The translations under genes were made by a program, and so were the position numbers. From Antiquaquibacter soli (GTDB lineage Bacteria > Actinomycetota > Actinomycetes > Actinomycetales > Microbacteriaceae), in NCBI RefSeq assembly GCF_030580675.1, contig NZ_JAUQUB010000001.1:1798001-1862000 (forward strand): DNA of 64,000 nucleotides, in the 5' to 3' direction. Positions 8,332 through 17,340 of the stretch are shown here, in pieces. Numbering within the stretch: the first letter of the stretch is position 1; every line of letters begins with the position of its first letter. The notes beneath the pieces were generated by a model. The model did not search any database. It saw only the letters and a list, made by a program, of their open reading frames with translations, and was not told the origin of the DNA.

Positions 8332-8979
8332 ATGAGACGGACAACCGCTGCGCCCGACCTGATGCCGATCCTGTCGCCCGGGCGCCACCGATCCGCCGCT
8401 CGCGGAGCGTGCTTCATGGAGTACGCCTCCTACCTCGCCGGGGAGCGCTGGAGCGACCATCCCGCGTGCACCCACGCACTGCTGGCCGCGCTCGCTCGCG
8501 ACGTGAACGACCTGACCACGGCCGAGGGTCGAGGCGCGCTCGTGCCCCTCATCCCCCGCGTCGTCGGGCTCGACCCGGCGGACGCCGAGTACGGGGACGA
8601 GATCGCCGCCCTCGCGGCCGCTGCGGCGCTCCCCGTCGTGAGCCTCGAGCGGCAGCGCGCGCTCGCTGTCGGGCTGCTGTCCCTCGCCCGGCGCAGCGCC
8701 GACCCGCGGATCTCCGACCTCACGCGGTCGGCGTTCGACTCGGCGCCCGACGCCGAGCGCTGGGCGGTCCGGTACCTCGACCGCTCGCGCGCGCCGCACG
8801 GCTCGTGGGCCCGCGCGACGGAGGCGATCGTGCACACCGCCGCGGTGGGCATCGCGCTCGCGTGCATCGACGACCCCGACGCCGTACTCCGCTCGGCCCT
8901 CGTCGCCGCCATCGAAGCCGCCGAGCGACGGATGCCCGCGCCCCGACTCACCCGGGAGGCACAGCTCATCCCCGGCTAG
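8332..8979 (+). CDS. uncharacterised actinobacterial protein, 215 aa
   Basis: I do not recognise a named domain. The protein opens with a conserved-looking block around residues 12-50 (ILSPGRHRS, ACFMEYASYLAGERWSDH, CTHALL). An alanine-rich helical remainder without signal peptide or membrane segments follows. The density of conserved aromatic, Cys and His residues in the first block suggests a functional site. A GAGGAGG ribosome binding site supports ATG 8332. It lies just upstream of pepN on the same strand, and its tail (about 8976) contains a TAGGCT that could start pepN transcription. Confidence 0.8.
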   Translation: MRRTTAAPDLMPILSPGRHRSAARGACFMEYASYLAGERWSDHPACTHALLAALARDVNDLTTAEGRGALVPLIPRVVGLDPADAEYGDEIAALAAAAALPVVSLERQRALAVGLLSLARRSADPRISDLTRSAFDSAPDAERWAVRYLDRSRAPHGSWARATEAIVHTAAVGIALACIDDPDAVLRSALVAAIEAAERRMPAPRLTREAQLIPG

Positions 8980-9016
8980 GCTGGAGGCTCCCACCGACCC
9001 CTAGGGAGAGAGCACA

Positions 9017-11569
9017 GTGCCCGGAGAGAACCTCACGCGGATCGAAGCCCAGAGCCGCAAGGCCACCGTCGACGTCGCCAGCTACGAGATCGACCTCGAC
9101 CTGACCACCGGTCCCGAGACCTTCGCGAGCACGACGACCGTGCGCTTCACCGCGACGCCCGGCGCGTCGACCTTCATCGACGCGATCACGAGGGCCGTGC
9201 ACTCGGTGACGCTCAACGGCGTCGCGCTCGACGCGGCCGCGGTAAGCGACGGCACGCGCATCCAGCTCGACGACCTCTCCGAGTCGAACGAACTCGTCGT
9301 CGTCGGCGACTTCGAGTACTCGAAGACGGGCGAGGGCCTCCACCGCTTCGTCGACCCGGTCGACGACGAGGTGTACCTGTACACGCAGTTCGAGGTGCCG
9401 GACTCCCGCCGCGTCTTCGCGGTGTTCGAGCAGCCCGACCTCAAGGCCACCTTCCAGTTCACCGTCACCGCGCCCTCGAACTGGGCGGTCGTCAGCAACT
9501 CCCCCACCCCGGCGTCCGAGCATGTCTCCGAGGGCGTCGCCCGCTGGAGCTTCGCGCCCACGCCGGTGCTCTCGAGCTATGTGACGGCCCTCATCGCGGG
9601 ACCGTATCAGGCGGTGCACTCCGAGCTCACCTCGAGCGACGGCCGCGTCATCCCGCTCGGCATCTTCGCGCGCAAGTCGCTCGCGCAATACCTCGACGCC
9701 GACTACATCTTCGAGAAGACCCGCGAGGGCTTCGCGTTCTACGAGAAGCACTTCGCCTTCCCGTACCCGTTCGAGAAGTACGACCAGCTGTTCGTGCCCG
9801 AGTTCAACGCCGGCGCGATGGAGAACGCCGGCGCGATCACCTTCACGGAGACCTACGTCTTCCGCTCCAAGGTGACCGACGCGATCAAGGAGCGGCGCGT
9901 CGTCACGATCCTCCACGAGCTCGCCCACATGTGGTTCGGCGATCTCGTGACCATGAAGTGGTGGAACGACCTGTGGCTCAACGAGTCGTTCGCCGAGTGG
10001 GCATCCACGCTCGCGACCGCCGAGGCAACCGAGTGGAACGAGGCCTGGACGACGTTCCAGGCGATGGAGAAGAGCTGGGCCTACCGCCAGGACCAGCTGC
10101 CCTCCACGCACCCCGTCGTCGCGACCATCAACGACCTCGAGGACGTGCAGGTCAACTTCGACGGCATCACTTACGCCAAGGGCGGCTCGGTGCTCAAGCA
10201 GCTCGTCGCGTGGGTCGGCCTCGAGCAGTTCATGGCCGGCGTCGCGGCGTACTTCCAGAAGCACCAGTTCGGCAACACCGAGCTCACCGACCTGCTCTCC
10301 GAGCTCGAGAAGACGTCCGGCCGCGAGCTGACGAGCTGGAGCAAGAAGTGGCTCGAGACGGCGGGCGTCAACACCCTGCGCCCCGCGATCGAGACGGACG
10401 CGGATGGCACGATCACCGCGTTCGCCGTGCTCCAGGAGGCTCCCGCCGACTACCCGACCATCCGTCCGCACCGACTCGCGATCGGCCTCTACAACCTCCG
10501 TGACGGCAAACTGCGCCGCGACCACCGCGTCGAGATCGACGTCGACGGCGAGCGCACCCAGGTGCCCGAGCTCGTCGGCCAGAAGCGCCCCGACCTCGTC
10601 CTCGTCAACGACGAGGACCTCGCCTACGCGAAGATCCGCCTGGATGCCGACTCGCTCGCCGTCGCGATGGACCACCTCGCCGACATCGACGACCCGCTCG
10701 CCCGCGCGATCGTCTGGGGTGCGGCGTGGGATGCCACGCGCGACGCCGAGACCCGCCCGAGCGACTACGTGCACCTTGTGCTCCGCAACATCGCCGCGGA
10801 GACCGAGTCGACGACCATCCGCACGACGCTTACCCAGCTCACCACGGTCGCCCGCGTCTACGTGGACCCGGCCGTGCGCGACGTGACGATCACGGCGGTA
10901 GGCGACGGGCTGTGGACGCTCGCGCGGCAGGCGGATGCGGCGTCCGACGCCCAGTTCCAGTTCGTCAAGTTCTTCGCGAGCATCGCGTCGACTCCCGCCC
11001 ACGTCGAGGCGCTCCGCGGTCTGCTCGACGGCTCGGTCGTGCTCGATGGGCTCGAGATCGACACCGACCTGCGCTGGGAGCTGCTCGAAGGCCTCGTGCT
11101 CAACAACGCCGCGACCGACGCCGAGATCGAGGCCGCACTCCAGGCGGACAACACCTCCAACGGCCAGCAGGCCGCGGCTCGGGCGCGGGCGACCTTCCCG
11201 ACCGCCGAGGCGAAGGCCGCCGCGTTCGACTCGCTCGCCGACAGCGACGCCCTCAGCAACGCGATCGTGCGCGCGGTGACGATGGGCTACCAGCACACGA
11301 ACGACCCGTCGTCGCTCGCCGGGCAGGTCGCGCCCTACTTCGCCGCACTCACGACGATCTGGGACAGCCGCAGCTACAAGATCGCGGAGCACTTCATCCT
11401 CGGCCTGTACCCGACGCCCCTCGCCTCGCAGGAGCTCGCGGATGCCACGACCGCGTGGCTCGACGCGAACGCCGCCGCTCCGGCTGCACTCCGCCGCCTG
11501 GTCGTCGAGAACCTCGCCGGCGTGGAGCGGGCGCTCAAGGCGCAGGCGCGGGATACCGCCGGGGAGTAG
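9017..11569 (+). CDS. pepN: aminopeptidase N (M1 family)
   Basis: A cytosolic zinc aminopeptidase of 850 residues that removes N-terminal residues from peptides. The substrate-recognition motif GAMEN begins at residue 266. The zinc site HELAH begins at His300, and the third ligand Glu lies in WLNESFAEW. The N-terminal beta-sandwich and the C-terminal helical ERAP1-like domain are both present, and the length is normal for actinobacterial PepN. The start is GTG 9017, preceded by GGGAGAGAG. It is followed after 3 nt by the mechanosensitive channel gene. Confidence 0.97.
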   Translation: MPGENLTRIEAQSRKATVDVASYEIDLDLTTGPETFASTTTVRFTATPGASTFIDAITRAVHSVTLNGVALDAAAVSDGTRIQLDDLSESNELVVVGDFEYSKTGEGLHRFVDPVDDEVYLYTQFEVPDSRRVFAVFEQPDLKATFQFTVTAPSNWAVVSNSPTPASEHVSEGVARWSFAPTPVLSSYVTALIAGPYQAVHSELTSSDGRVIPLGIFARKSLAQYLDADYIFEKTREGFAFYEKHFAFPYPFEKYDQLFVPEFNAGAMENAGAITFTETYVFRSKVTDAIKERRVVTILHELAHMWFGDLVTMKWWNDLWLNESFAEWASTLATAEATEWNEAWTTFQAMEKSWAYRQDQLPSTHPVVATINDLEDVQVNFDGITYAKGGSVLKQLVAWVGLEQFMAGVAAYFQKHQFGNTELTDLLSELEKTSGRELTSWSKKWLETAGVNTLRPAIETDADGTITAFAVLQEAPADYPTIRPHRLAIGLYNLRDGKLRRDHRVEIDVDGERTQVPELVGQKRPDLVLVNDEDLAYAKIRLDADSLAVAMDHLADIDDPLARAIVWGAAWDATRDAETRPSDYVHLVLRNIAAETESTTIRTTLTQLTTVARVYVDPAVRDVTITAVGDGLWTLARQADAASDAQFQFVKFFASIASTPAHVEALRGLLDGSVVLDGLEIDTDLRWELLEGLVLNNAATDAEIEAALQADNTSNGQQAAARARATFPTAEAKAAAFDSLADSDALSNAIVRAVTMGYQHTNDPSSLAGQVAPYFAALTTIWDSRSYKIAEHFILGLYPTPLASQELADATTAWLDANAAAPAALRRLVVENLAGVERALKAQARDTAGE

Positions 11570-11572
11570 CGG

Positions 11573-12586
11573 GTGTTCGACCCGATCGCGTTGTTCGAGA
11601 GCCTGCCCCACCTCGTGCAGGTGCTCATCCAGGTCGCGCTGATCATCGTGGGAGCCGTGCTGCTGCGCGTCGTCCTCCAGTTCGTGATCCGGCGCGTCGT
11701 GAACCGGGTGGTGTCCGGCGTGAAGAGGAAGCACAACGTCGACGACACTCGAGAGCTCGAGGCATCCCCGCTCGCGGCTGTCCGCCTGGTCCAGCGGACG
11801 CGCTCGCTCGGGAGCGTGCTCAACAACGCGACGACGGCCCTCATCGTCGTCGTGGCCCTTCTGCTGATCTTCACGGCGGCTGTGCCGAACGCGACCGCCG
11901 CCTTCGCGCTCATCACGGCCGCGCTGGGCGCAGGTCTCGGCTTCGGCGCGCAGAACATCGTCAAGGACGTGCTCAACGGGATCTTCATCGTCTCCGAGGA
12001 CCAGCTGGGCATCGGCGACGTCGTCGACCTCGGGCTCGCGACCGGAGTGGTGGAGGACGTGGGCATCCGGATCACCCAGGTGCGCGACGTGAACGGCACG
12101 CTGTGGTTCGTGCGCAACGGCGAGATACTCCGCCTCGGCAACATGTCGCACGGCTGGGCGCGCGTCATCATCGACCTCGCCGTGCCGTACGACTCCGACG
12201 TCGACGCGATCGAGGACCGCATCCTCGCCGTCGCGACGGAGCTCGCGGCCGCACCCAAGTGGAAGTACCGCATCCTGGAGAAGCCCGCGCTGTGGGGCAT
12301 CGAGTCGATCTCCGCCGAGGCCATCGTCGTGCGACTCGTCGTCAAGACCCGCTCGACGGCGAAGGACGACGTCGCCCGCGAGCTGCGCGCCCGGCTCAAG
12401 AAGGCGCTCGACGAGATGGGGGTGCGACTGCCCGCGCTCAACTCGATCCAGCTGACCGGATTCGAAGGGGCGGCGGGGCTGCGGAGCCAGCGCGCCGCAC
12501 GCCAGAAGCGACTGCCGAGCCTCGACGAGATCGCGCAGGAGAACGCCGAGAAGAACGCTCCGAAGACCGCGAAAGGCGACGGATGA
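11573..12586 (+). CDS. MscS-type mechanosensitive ion channel
   Basis: Inner-membrane channel of 337 residues that releases solutes on hypo-osmotic shock. Three hydrophobic segments are visible: about 13-35, 95-115, and a glycine/alanine-rich pore helix (ALITAALGAGLGFGAQNIV). These are followed by the MscS beta-domain (GDVVDLGLATGVVEDVGIRITQVRD) and an alpha/beta C-terminal domain. A basic tail ends the protein. GTG 11573 directly follows pepN, and its 3' end overlaps the globin start codon (ATGA), so the three genes probably form one unit. Confidence 0.95.
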   Translation: MFDPIALFESLPHLVQVLIQVALIIVGAVLLRVVLQFVIRRVVNRVVSGVKRKHNVDDTRELEASPLAAVRLVQRTRSLGSVLNNATTALIVVVALLLIFTAAVPNATAAFALITAALGAGLGFGAQNIVKDVLNGIFIVSEDQLGIGDVVDLGLATGVVEDVGIRITQVRDVNGTLWFVRNGEILRLGNMSHGWARVIIDLAVPYDSDVDAIEDRILAVATELAAAPKWKYRILEKPALWGIESISAEAIVVRLVVKTRSTAKDDVARELRARLKKALDEMGVRLPALNSIQLTGFEGAAGLRSQRAARQKRLPSLDEIAQENAEKNAPKTAKGDG

Positions 12587-13020
12587 CCGCGCACGAGCCC
12601 AACCCCGTCACTCTGCGCCTCAGCGCCGGAGGCGAGTCGGCCCAAGGCAACTTCTGGGAGCAGGTGGGCGGTCGCCCCACCTTCGAGAGGCTCGTGCGGT
12701 CGTTCTACGAGGGGATCCGACACGACGAGGTGCTCCTGCCGATGTACCCGGAAGAGGATCTCGAGGGTGCGATCCAGCGCCTCACGGGCTTCCTCGAGCA
12801 GTACTGGGGCGGCCCGACGACCTACAGCGAGGAGAGGGGGCACCCGCGATTGCGGATGCGCCACCTCCCCTTCAAGGTGAACCCCGACGCTCGGGATCGC
12901 TGGCTGAAGCACATGCGGGCCGCGCTCGACGAGCTGCAGCTCCCCCCGCTGCAGGACGCGACGCTGTGGGCCTACCTCGACCGGGCCGCGCACGCCATGG
13001 TCAACACGTTCGAGGAGTAG
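12583..13020 (+). CDS. glbO: group II truncated haemoglobin
   Basis: A 145-residue 2/2 globin of the HbO class, which binds O2 at haem. Recognisable residues are Tyr42 (B10), Tyr55 (CD1, in LLPMYPEED), the proximal His94 in RMRHLPF, and a Trp in the G helix (DRWLKHM). The first 20 or so residues are an extra N-terminal extension. The ATG overlaps the stop of the channel gene by 4 nt, so translation is coupled. Its physiological role is usually inferred to be O2 or NO handling; nothing here narrows this. Confidence 0.95.
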   Translation: MTAHEPNPVTLRLSAGGESAQGNFWEQVGGRPTFERLVRSFYEGIRHDEVLLPMYPEEDLEGAIQRLTGFLEQYWGGPTTYSEERGHPRLRMRHLPFKVNPDARDRWLKHMRAALDELQLPPLQDATLWAYLDRAAHAMVNTFEE

Positions 13021-13023
13021 CCC

Positions 13024-13881
13024 CTAGGCGAGCTCCGCCGCGAGGGTCTCGCGCAGCGGCACCGTCGGGCGGCCGAGGAGCCCGCTGAGGTCTCCCGATC
13101 CCCCTTCGAGCAGCCCGTCTCGGATGTTGCTGTCGAGGCCGACGATGAATCCGACGGTTCCCTCGTCGAGGCCGGCCGACGTCAGGGCCGCCGCGTAGTC
13201 CTCGGGGCTGAGGTCGGCGAAGGCCACCTCCGCGCCCGTGACCTCGGCGATCGCCTCGGCGAGCTCGGCGTGGGTCCAGGCGTAGTCGCCTGCCAGCTCG
13301 TACACGCGGCCCTCGTGGCCCGAGCCGACGAGCACGACGGCAGCGGCATCCGCGTAGTCCGATCGCGGAGCGCTCGCGACCCGCCCGGCTCCGGTGCTGG
13401 AGGCGAGGGTCCCGGACTCGACGGCTTGTCGCGCCGACTGGAGGTAGTTCTCGGTGTACCAGCCGTTGCGGAGGATCGTGAACGGGATGCCCGAGGCCTC
13501 GAGGTACTCCTCGGTCGCCTTGTGCTCGGGCGCGAGGATGAGCGCCGAGGTCGTGGCGCCCGGCGCGCTCGTGTAGACGATCCGCCCGACCCCCGCGGCC
13601 TTCGCAGCGTCGATCGCGTTGGCGTGCTGGGCGGCGCGCTGCCCGACCTCGGAGCCGGAGACGAGAAGGAGCACGTCTGCTCCGGCGAAGGCGGCCTCGA
13701 GGCTCGCGCGGTCGGTGTAGTCGATCTGCGCGACGCGAACGCCCTCCGCGGCGAGGTCGTCGAGCTTCTCGACGGAACGGCCGGCGGCGACGATCTCGGA
13801 GGCGGGGGTGCCGTCGCGCAGGAGCGCGTCGACGACGAGGCGGCCGAGGTGGCCCGTGGCGCCGGTGACGACGATGGTCAT
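13024..13881 (-). CDS. NmrA-like/QorB-type NAD(P)-binding reductase
   Basis: A 285-residue atypical short-chain dehydrogenase. The dinucleotide site GATGHLGRLVVDALL lies at the N-terminus and the YTSAPG segment follows the fourth strand. The family includes NAD(P)H:quinone oxidoreductase QorB and NmrA-like redox sensors; the usual SDR Tyr-Lys pair is not obvious. It is divergently transcribed from an HxlR regulator, an arrangement common for quinone or aldehyde stress reductases. An AAAGGACA ribosome binding site precedes ATG 13881. Confidence 0.93.
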   Translation of the reverse strand: MTIVVTGATGHLGRLVVDALLRDGTPASEIVAAGRSVEKLDDLAAEGVRVAQIDYTDRASLEAAFAGADVLLLVSGSEVGQRAAQHANAIDAAKAAGVGRIVYTSAPGATTSALILAPEHKATEEYLEASGIPFTILRNGWYTENYLQSARQAVESGTLASSTGAGRVASAPRSDYADAAAVVLVGSGHEGRVYELAGDYAWTHAELAEAIAEVTGAEVAFADLSPEDYAAALTSAGLDEGTVGFIVGLDSNIRDGLLEGGSGDLSGLLGRPTVPLRETLAAELA

Positions 13882-13950
13882 GGGGGTGTCCTTTCGTAGG
13901 GTTTCGACCGGCTCAACCCCGCGCTGGACGTAATGCTTCCCGGATGAGCG

Positions 13951-13976
13951 TACCCACTTTTTGGTAAGCTACCCAC
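13951..13976 (+). promoter_or_regulatory. HxlR promoter with repeat elements (probable operator)
   Basis: TACCCAC occurs twice (13951-13957 and 13970-13976), two helical turns apart. TACC at 13951 also pairs with GGTA at 13963-13966. The -10 box TAAGCT (13965-13970) is 6 nt before the HxlR ATG, so a protein bound here would cover that promoter. Assigning HxlR as the binder is inference. Confidence 0.5.
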
Positions 13977-14339
13977 ATGCAGGTGAGCACCCTCAATCGT
14001 CACGGCTTCACGGCGGGCATCCTTCCCGCCCAGTGCCCGACGCGCACCGTCCTCGACCACGTCACGAGCAAGTGGGGCGTGCTCGTGATCGTCGCGCTCT
14101 CGCAGCAGGACCTCCGCTGGGGCGAACTCCGCCGCGTCGTCGAGGGCGTCAGCGAGAAGATGCTCGCCCAGACGCTGCGCACGCTCGAGGCTGACGGGTT
14201 CGTGAACCGGGATGCCCAGCCGACCATTCCCCCGCGCGTCGACTACAGCCTGACCGAGCGGGGGCGGGCGCTCGCCGCTCGACTGCTGCCCCTCATGGAC
14301 TGGATCGCCGACAACGCGGACGACATCCTGTCGAGGTAA
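13977..14339 (+). CDS. HxlR-family winged-helix transcriptional regulator
   Basis: A 120-residue regulator. Typical HxlR features are a Cys near the N-terminus (PAQCPTRTVLDHV), the KWGVLVIVAL helix, the recognition region GVSEKMLAQTLRTLEADGFV, and the wing VDYSLTERG. Family members respond to aldehydes, quinones or oxidants, often through that Cys. It is divergent from the NmrA-like reductase gene, its likely target. The transcript appears leaderless. Confidence 0.94.
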   Translation: MQVSTLNRHGFTAGILPAQCPTRTVLDHVTSKWGVLVIVALSQQDLRWGELRRVVEGVSEKMLAQTLRTLEADGFVNRDAQPTIPPRVDYSLTERGRALAARLLPLMDWIADNADDILSR

Positions 14340-14408
14340 CGCGCCGCCGCGGTTCTGCTGAGCACCCCCACCTTGTCGGAACGATGAGCTGATCGTCGCT
14401 CAGCTGCC

Positions 14409-14414
14409 TAAGCT
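14409..14414 (+). promoter_or_regulatory. -10 box (TAAGCT) of the FAD dehydrogenase gene
   Basis: TAAGCT abuts an in-frame ATG at 14415. Transcription would begin about 7 nt further on, so the downstream ATG 14448 with its GAAGGAG site is the better translation start. Confidence 0.4.
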
Positions 14415-14447
14415 ATGAGCATCCACCCTGCGACGAAGGAGTCCGAG

Positions 14448-16112
14448 ATGCCCGCTGCCCCCTCGACCAGCCACGCGATCGTCATCGGGGCCGGGCTCGC
14501 CGGCCTCGTCGCCGCAGCCGAGCTCGTGGCGGCGGGCAAGACGGTGACGATCCTCGAGCAGGAGCCCGAGGCGAGCTTCGGCGGACAAGCGTGGTGGTCG
14601 TTCGGCGGGCTGTTCTTCGTCGACTCCCCCGAGCAGAGGCGGATGGGCATCCGCGACAGCTACGAGCTCGCTCGTCAGGACTGGTTCGGCAGCGCGGGCT
14701 TCGACCGCCCCGAGGACAACTGGCCCCGGCAGTGGGCTGAGGCCTACCTGCAGTTCGCGGCGGGCGAGAAGCGCGCGTGGTTGCGCGAGCGCGGCGTGTC
14801 GTTCTTCCCGGTCGTCGGCTGGGCCGAGCGCGGCGGGTACACCGCGACGGGGCACGGCAACTCCGTGCCGCGGTTCCACATCACGTGGGGCACGGGCCCG
14901 GGCATCCTGGAGCCGTTCATCCGCGCCGTGCGCGAGGGCGTCGATCGCGGGCTCGTGACGCTCAAGTTCCGCCACCGCGTGGATGAGCTCGTCGTCGAGA
15001 ACGGGGCCGTCGTGGGAGCACGCGGAGCCGTGCTCGCGGATGACGCGGCCGAGCGCGGCGCGGCGAGCAACCGTGACGTCGTCGGCGACTTCGAGGCCCG
15101 GGCCGAGGCGACGATTGTCGCGAGCGGCGGGATCGGCGGCAACCACGACCTCGTCCGCCAGCAGTGGCCGACGCGAATGGGCGAGCCGCCGAAGCACATG
15201 ATCAGCGGCGTCCCCGCGCACGTGGATGGCCGGATGCTCGGCATCAGCGAGCGAGCGGGCGCACACCTCATCAACGGCGACCGGATGTGGCACTACGTCG
15301 AGGGGATCACCAACTACGCCCCCGTGTGGCCGAAGCACGGAATCCGCATCCTGCCGGGCCCGTCGAGCATCTGGCTCGACGCGACGGGCTCGCGACTGCC
15401 CGTGCCCCTGTTCCCCGGCTTCGACACGCTCGGCACGCTCGAGCACCTCGTGACCACGGGCTACGACCACTCGTGGTTCGTGCTCACCCAGTCGATCATC
15501 GAGAAGGAGTTCGCGCTCTCCGGTAGCGAGCAGAACCCCGACCTGACCGGCAAGAGCGTTCGAGAGCTGCTGCGGCAGCGCCTCGGGAAGGGGGCGACGG
15601 AGCCGGTCGAGGCCTTCAAGGCGAAGGGCGAGGACTTCGTCGTCGCCAACACGCTCGACGAGCTGCTCGCCGGCATGCAGGCGCTCACTCCCGACGTGCC
15701 GATCGACGCGGAGCGCGTGCGGCTCGAGATCGAGGCTCGCGACCGCGAGCTCACCAACCGCTTCTCGAAGGACTCGCAGATCAACGCGATCCGGCAGGCG
15801 AGGAACTACCGCGGCGACAAGCTCATCCGGGTCGCGGCACCCCACCGGATCCTCGACCCCAAGGCCGGGCCGCTCATCGCGGTCAAGCTCAATATCCTCA
15901 CGCGAAAGAGTCTCGGCGGCATCGAGACCGACCTGTCGGGTCGTGCGCTCTCCGCCGACGGCGCCGTCATCCCCGGGCTCTTCGCCGCCGGTGAGGCGAG
16001 CGGCTTCGGGGGCGGCGGCGTCCACGGCTACCGGGCGCTCGAGGGGACGTTCCTGGGCGGGTGCCTGTTCAGCGGGCGCACCGCGGGGCGCGCTGCCGCC
16101 GGTCGCCCGTAG
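14448..16112 (+). CDS. FAD-binding dehydrogenase (KstD/fumarate reductase flavoprotein-like)
   Basis: A 554-residue flavoprotein. An N-terminal Rossmann motif (VIGAGLAGLVAAAELVAAG) binds FAD. A central capping domain of the succinate dehydrogenase/3-ketosteroid dehydrogenase type follows. The C-terminal LFAAGEASGFGGGGVHGYRA contacts FAD again. It carries an FAD-binding dehydrogenase signature common in actinobacteria; the substrate is unknown. ATG 14448 is chosen because GAAGGAG lies 6 nt upstream; ATG 14415 would add 11 residues. No haem or FMN domain is fused to it. Confidence 0.92.
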   Translation: MPAAPSTSHAIVIGAGLAGLVAAAELVAAGKTVTILEQEPEASFGGQAWWSFGGLFFVDSPEQRRMGIRDSYELARQDWFGSAGFDRPEDNWPRQWAEAYLQFAAGEKRAWLRERGVSFFPVVGWAERGGYTATGHGNSVPRFHITWGTGPGILEPFIRAVREGVDRGLVTLKFRHRVDELVVENGAVVGARGAVLADDAAERGAASNRDVVGDFEARAEATIVASGGIGGNHDLVRQQWPTRMGEPPKHMISGVPAHVDGRMLGISERAGAHLINGDRMWHYVEGITNYAPVWPKHGIRILPGPSSIWLDATGSRLPVPLFPGFDTLGTLEHLVTTGYDHSWFVLTQSIIEKEFALSGSEQNPDLTGKSVRELLRQRLGKGATEPVEAFKAKGEDFVVANTLDELLAGMQALTPDVPIDAERVRLEIEARDRELTNRFSKDSQINAIRQARNYRGDKLIRVAAPHRILDPKAGPLIAVKLNILTRKSLGGIETDLSGRALSADGAVIPGLFAAGEASGFGGGGVHGYRALEGTFLGGCLFSGRTAGRAAAGRP

Positions 16113-16149
16113 ACTTCAGTCGAGCATCCGTCACAGAAAGGCCGTCACC

Positions 16150-16776
16150 ATGACGAACCCCTCGAACGCGCCCATCCCCGCCGGCTGGTACCCGGACCCC
16201 GCTGGCGGCCCCCGGAGCCGGTGGTGGGATGGCACGCAGTGGACGGAGACGTTCCAGGAGCCCTACTCCGCCGCCACTGGCACCGCCCTCAAGGCACCCG
16301 AGGGCACCAAGGCGTACAACGTGTGGATCTGGCTCGTCGTGCTGCTCCCCTACATCTCGCTCCCGTTCCTCTTCGCGATCGACCTCTCCTCCCTCGTCGA
16401 CCCCCGCGTCCTCTCCGACTCGGACGCGGCCCTCGAGGCGCAGTTCGCCTTCTACCTCAACCCCTGGATCTGGGTCTCGACGATCCTCGGCTGGGCCGCA
16501 TCCGCGTTCACGATCTTCTTCGCCTACCGGGACTGGAAGTCGCTTCTCGCGAGCGGAGTCCCCCAGCCCTTCCACTGGGCGTTCGCGTTCCTCAACCTCG
16601 CCGTGGGACCCGTCTACGCGATCGGCCGCGCGGTCGTCGTCAAGCGCCGCACCGGGCACGGCTCGGCCGTGCTGTGGGTGACGATCGGGATGATCGTGCT
16701 GAGCATCGTCGTCGTGATCGGCTGGACGGCGGCGCTGGTCTCCCAGATCGTTCAGGCCGCATCCACCATGCGCTGA
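16150..16776 (+). CDS. DUF2510 membrane protein, 208 aa
   Basis: The N-terminal DUF2510 repeat (PAGWYPDPAG, RWWDGTQWTE) at about residues 9-35 is followed by four hydrophobic segments around 55-77, 100-125, 140-160 and 170-198. DUF2510 is thought to be a small cytoplasmic binding or interaction module, and its ligand is unknown. The stop codon overlaps the start of the next DUF2510 gene (TGATG), and the two proteins share layout and sequence (FHWAF and FHWAW, VYAIGR and VYVIGR). They look like a tandem duplication. Confidence 0.88.
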   Translation: MTNPSNAPIPAGWYPDPAGGPRSRWWDGTQWTETFQEPYSAATGTALKAPEGTKAYNVWIWLVVLLPYISLPFLFAIDLSSLVDPRVLSDSDAALEAQFAFYLNPWIWVSTILGWAASAFTIFFAYRDWKSLLASGVPQPFHWAFAFLNLAVGPVYAIGRAVVVKRRTGHGSAVLWVTIGMIVLSIVVVIGWTAALVSQIVQAASTMR

Positions 16777-17324
16777 TGAGCGGCTCGACGCCACTGCCGC
16801 CCGCCGGCTGGTACCCCGACCCCGCGGGCACCCCACGGGCCCGATGGTGGGATGGCACGGCGTGGACCGACACGTACCAGCAGCCCCTGCCACCGGCAGC
16901 CCCGCGCCCGGTTCTTGTGGCTCCCGCCGGGACGAATCCCACGACGCCCTGGATCTGGGTGATCGTCGTCACTGCGGCGGCGGTCGCGGTCGTGACCTTC
17001 CTGTCGGCAACCGGGACCCCGACCACCGAGCGGAACTATCTCACCGTGGGGGACCTCATGACCGTCGGCGCCGTGCTGGTCGGTTCGGCGGTGCACACGC
17101 TATCGGCCTGGCTCGACTATCGGTCGCTCACGGCACGCGGCGTCCCCAGGCCGTTCCACTGGGCCTGGATGCTCTTCTCCCTCGCCACCCCGCTGGTCTA
17201 CGTGATCGGCCGCTTCGTGGTGCTCGGGAGGCGCGGAATCGGAACCGGGATGCTCCCGCTCTGGATCACCTCCGCGATCGCGGTGGTGTCCTTCATGGCC
17301 AACGGCGTGGCCGCCCGACTCTGA
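16776..17324 (+). CDS. DUF2510 membrane protein, 182 aa
   Basis: Second of two adjacent paralogues. DUF2510 repeat (PAGWYPDPAG, RWWDGTAWTD) at residues 9-35, a proline-rich linker, then about four hydrophobic segments. The ATG overlaps the stop of the upstream paralogue, so translation is coupled. Similarity to its neighbour extends through the membrane part, supporting duplication followed by divergence. Function unknown; perhaps a heteromeric membrane complex (inference). Confidence 0.87.
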   Translation: MSGSTPLPPAGWYPDPAGTPRARWWDGTAWTDTYQQPLPPAAPRPVLVAPAGTNPTTPWIWVIVVTAAAVAVVTFLSATGTPTTERNYLTVGDLMTVGAVLVGSAVHTLSAWLDYRSLTARGVPRPFHWAWMLFSLATPLVYVIGRFVVLGRRGIGTGMLPLWITSAIAVVSFMANGVAARL

Positions 17325-17340
17325 CGCGCTCCGACGCGCC

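Noticed and set aside
8966-12151. A 1061-codon open frame on the minus strand opposite pepN and the channel gene
   Set aside because: High GC content opens long antisense frames. The translation is Arg/Glu/Val/Asp low-complexity sequence without domains, while the plus strand encodes clear PepN and MscS.
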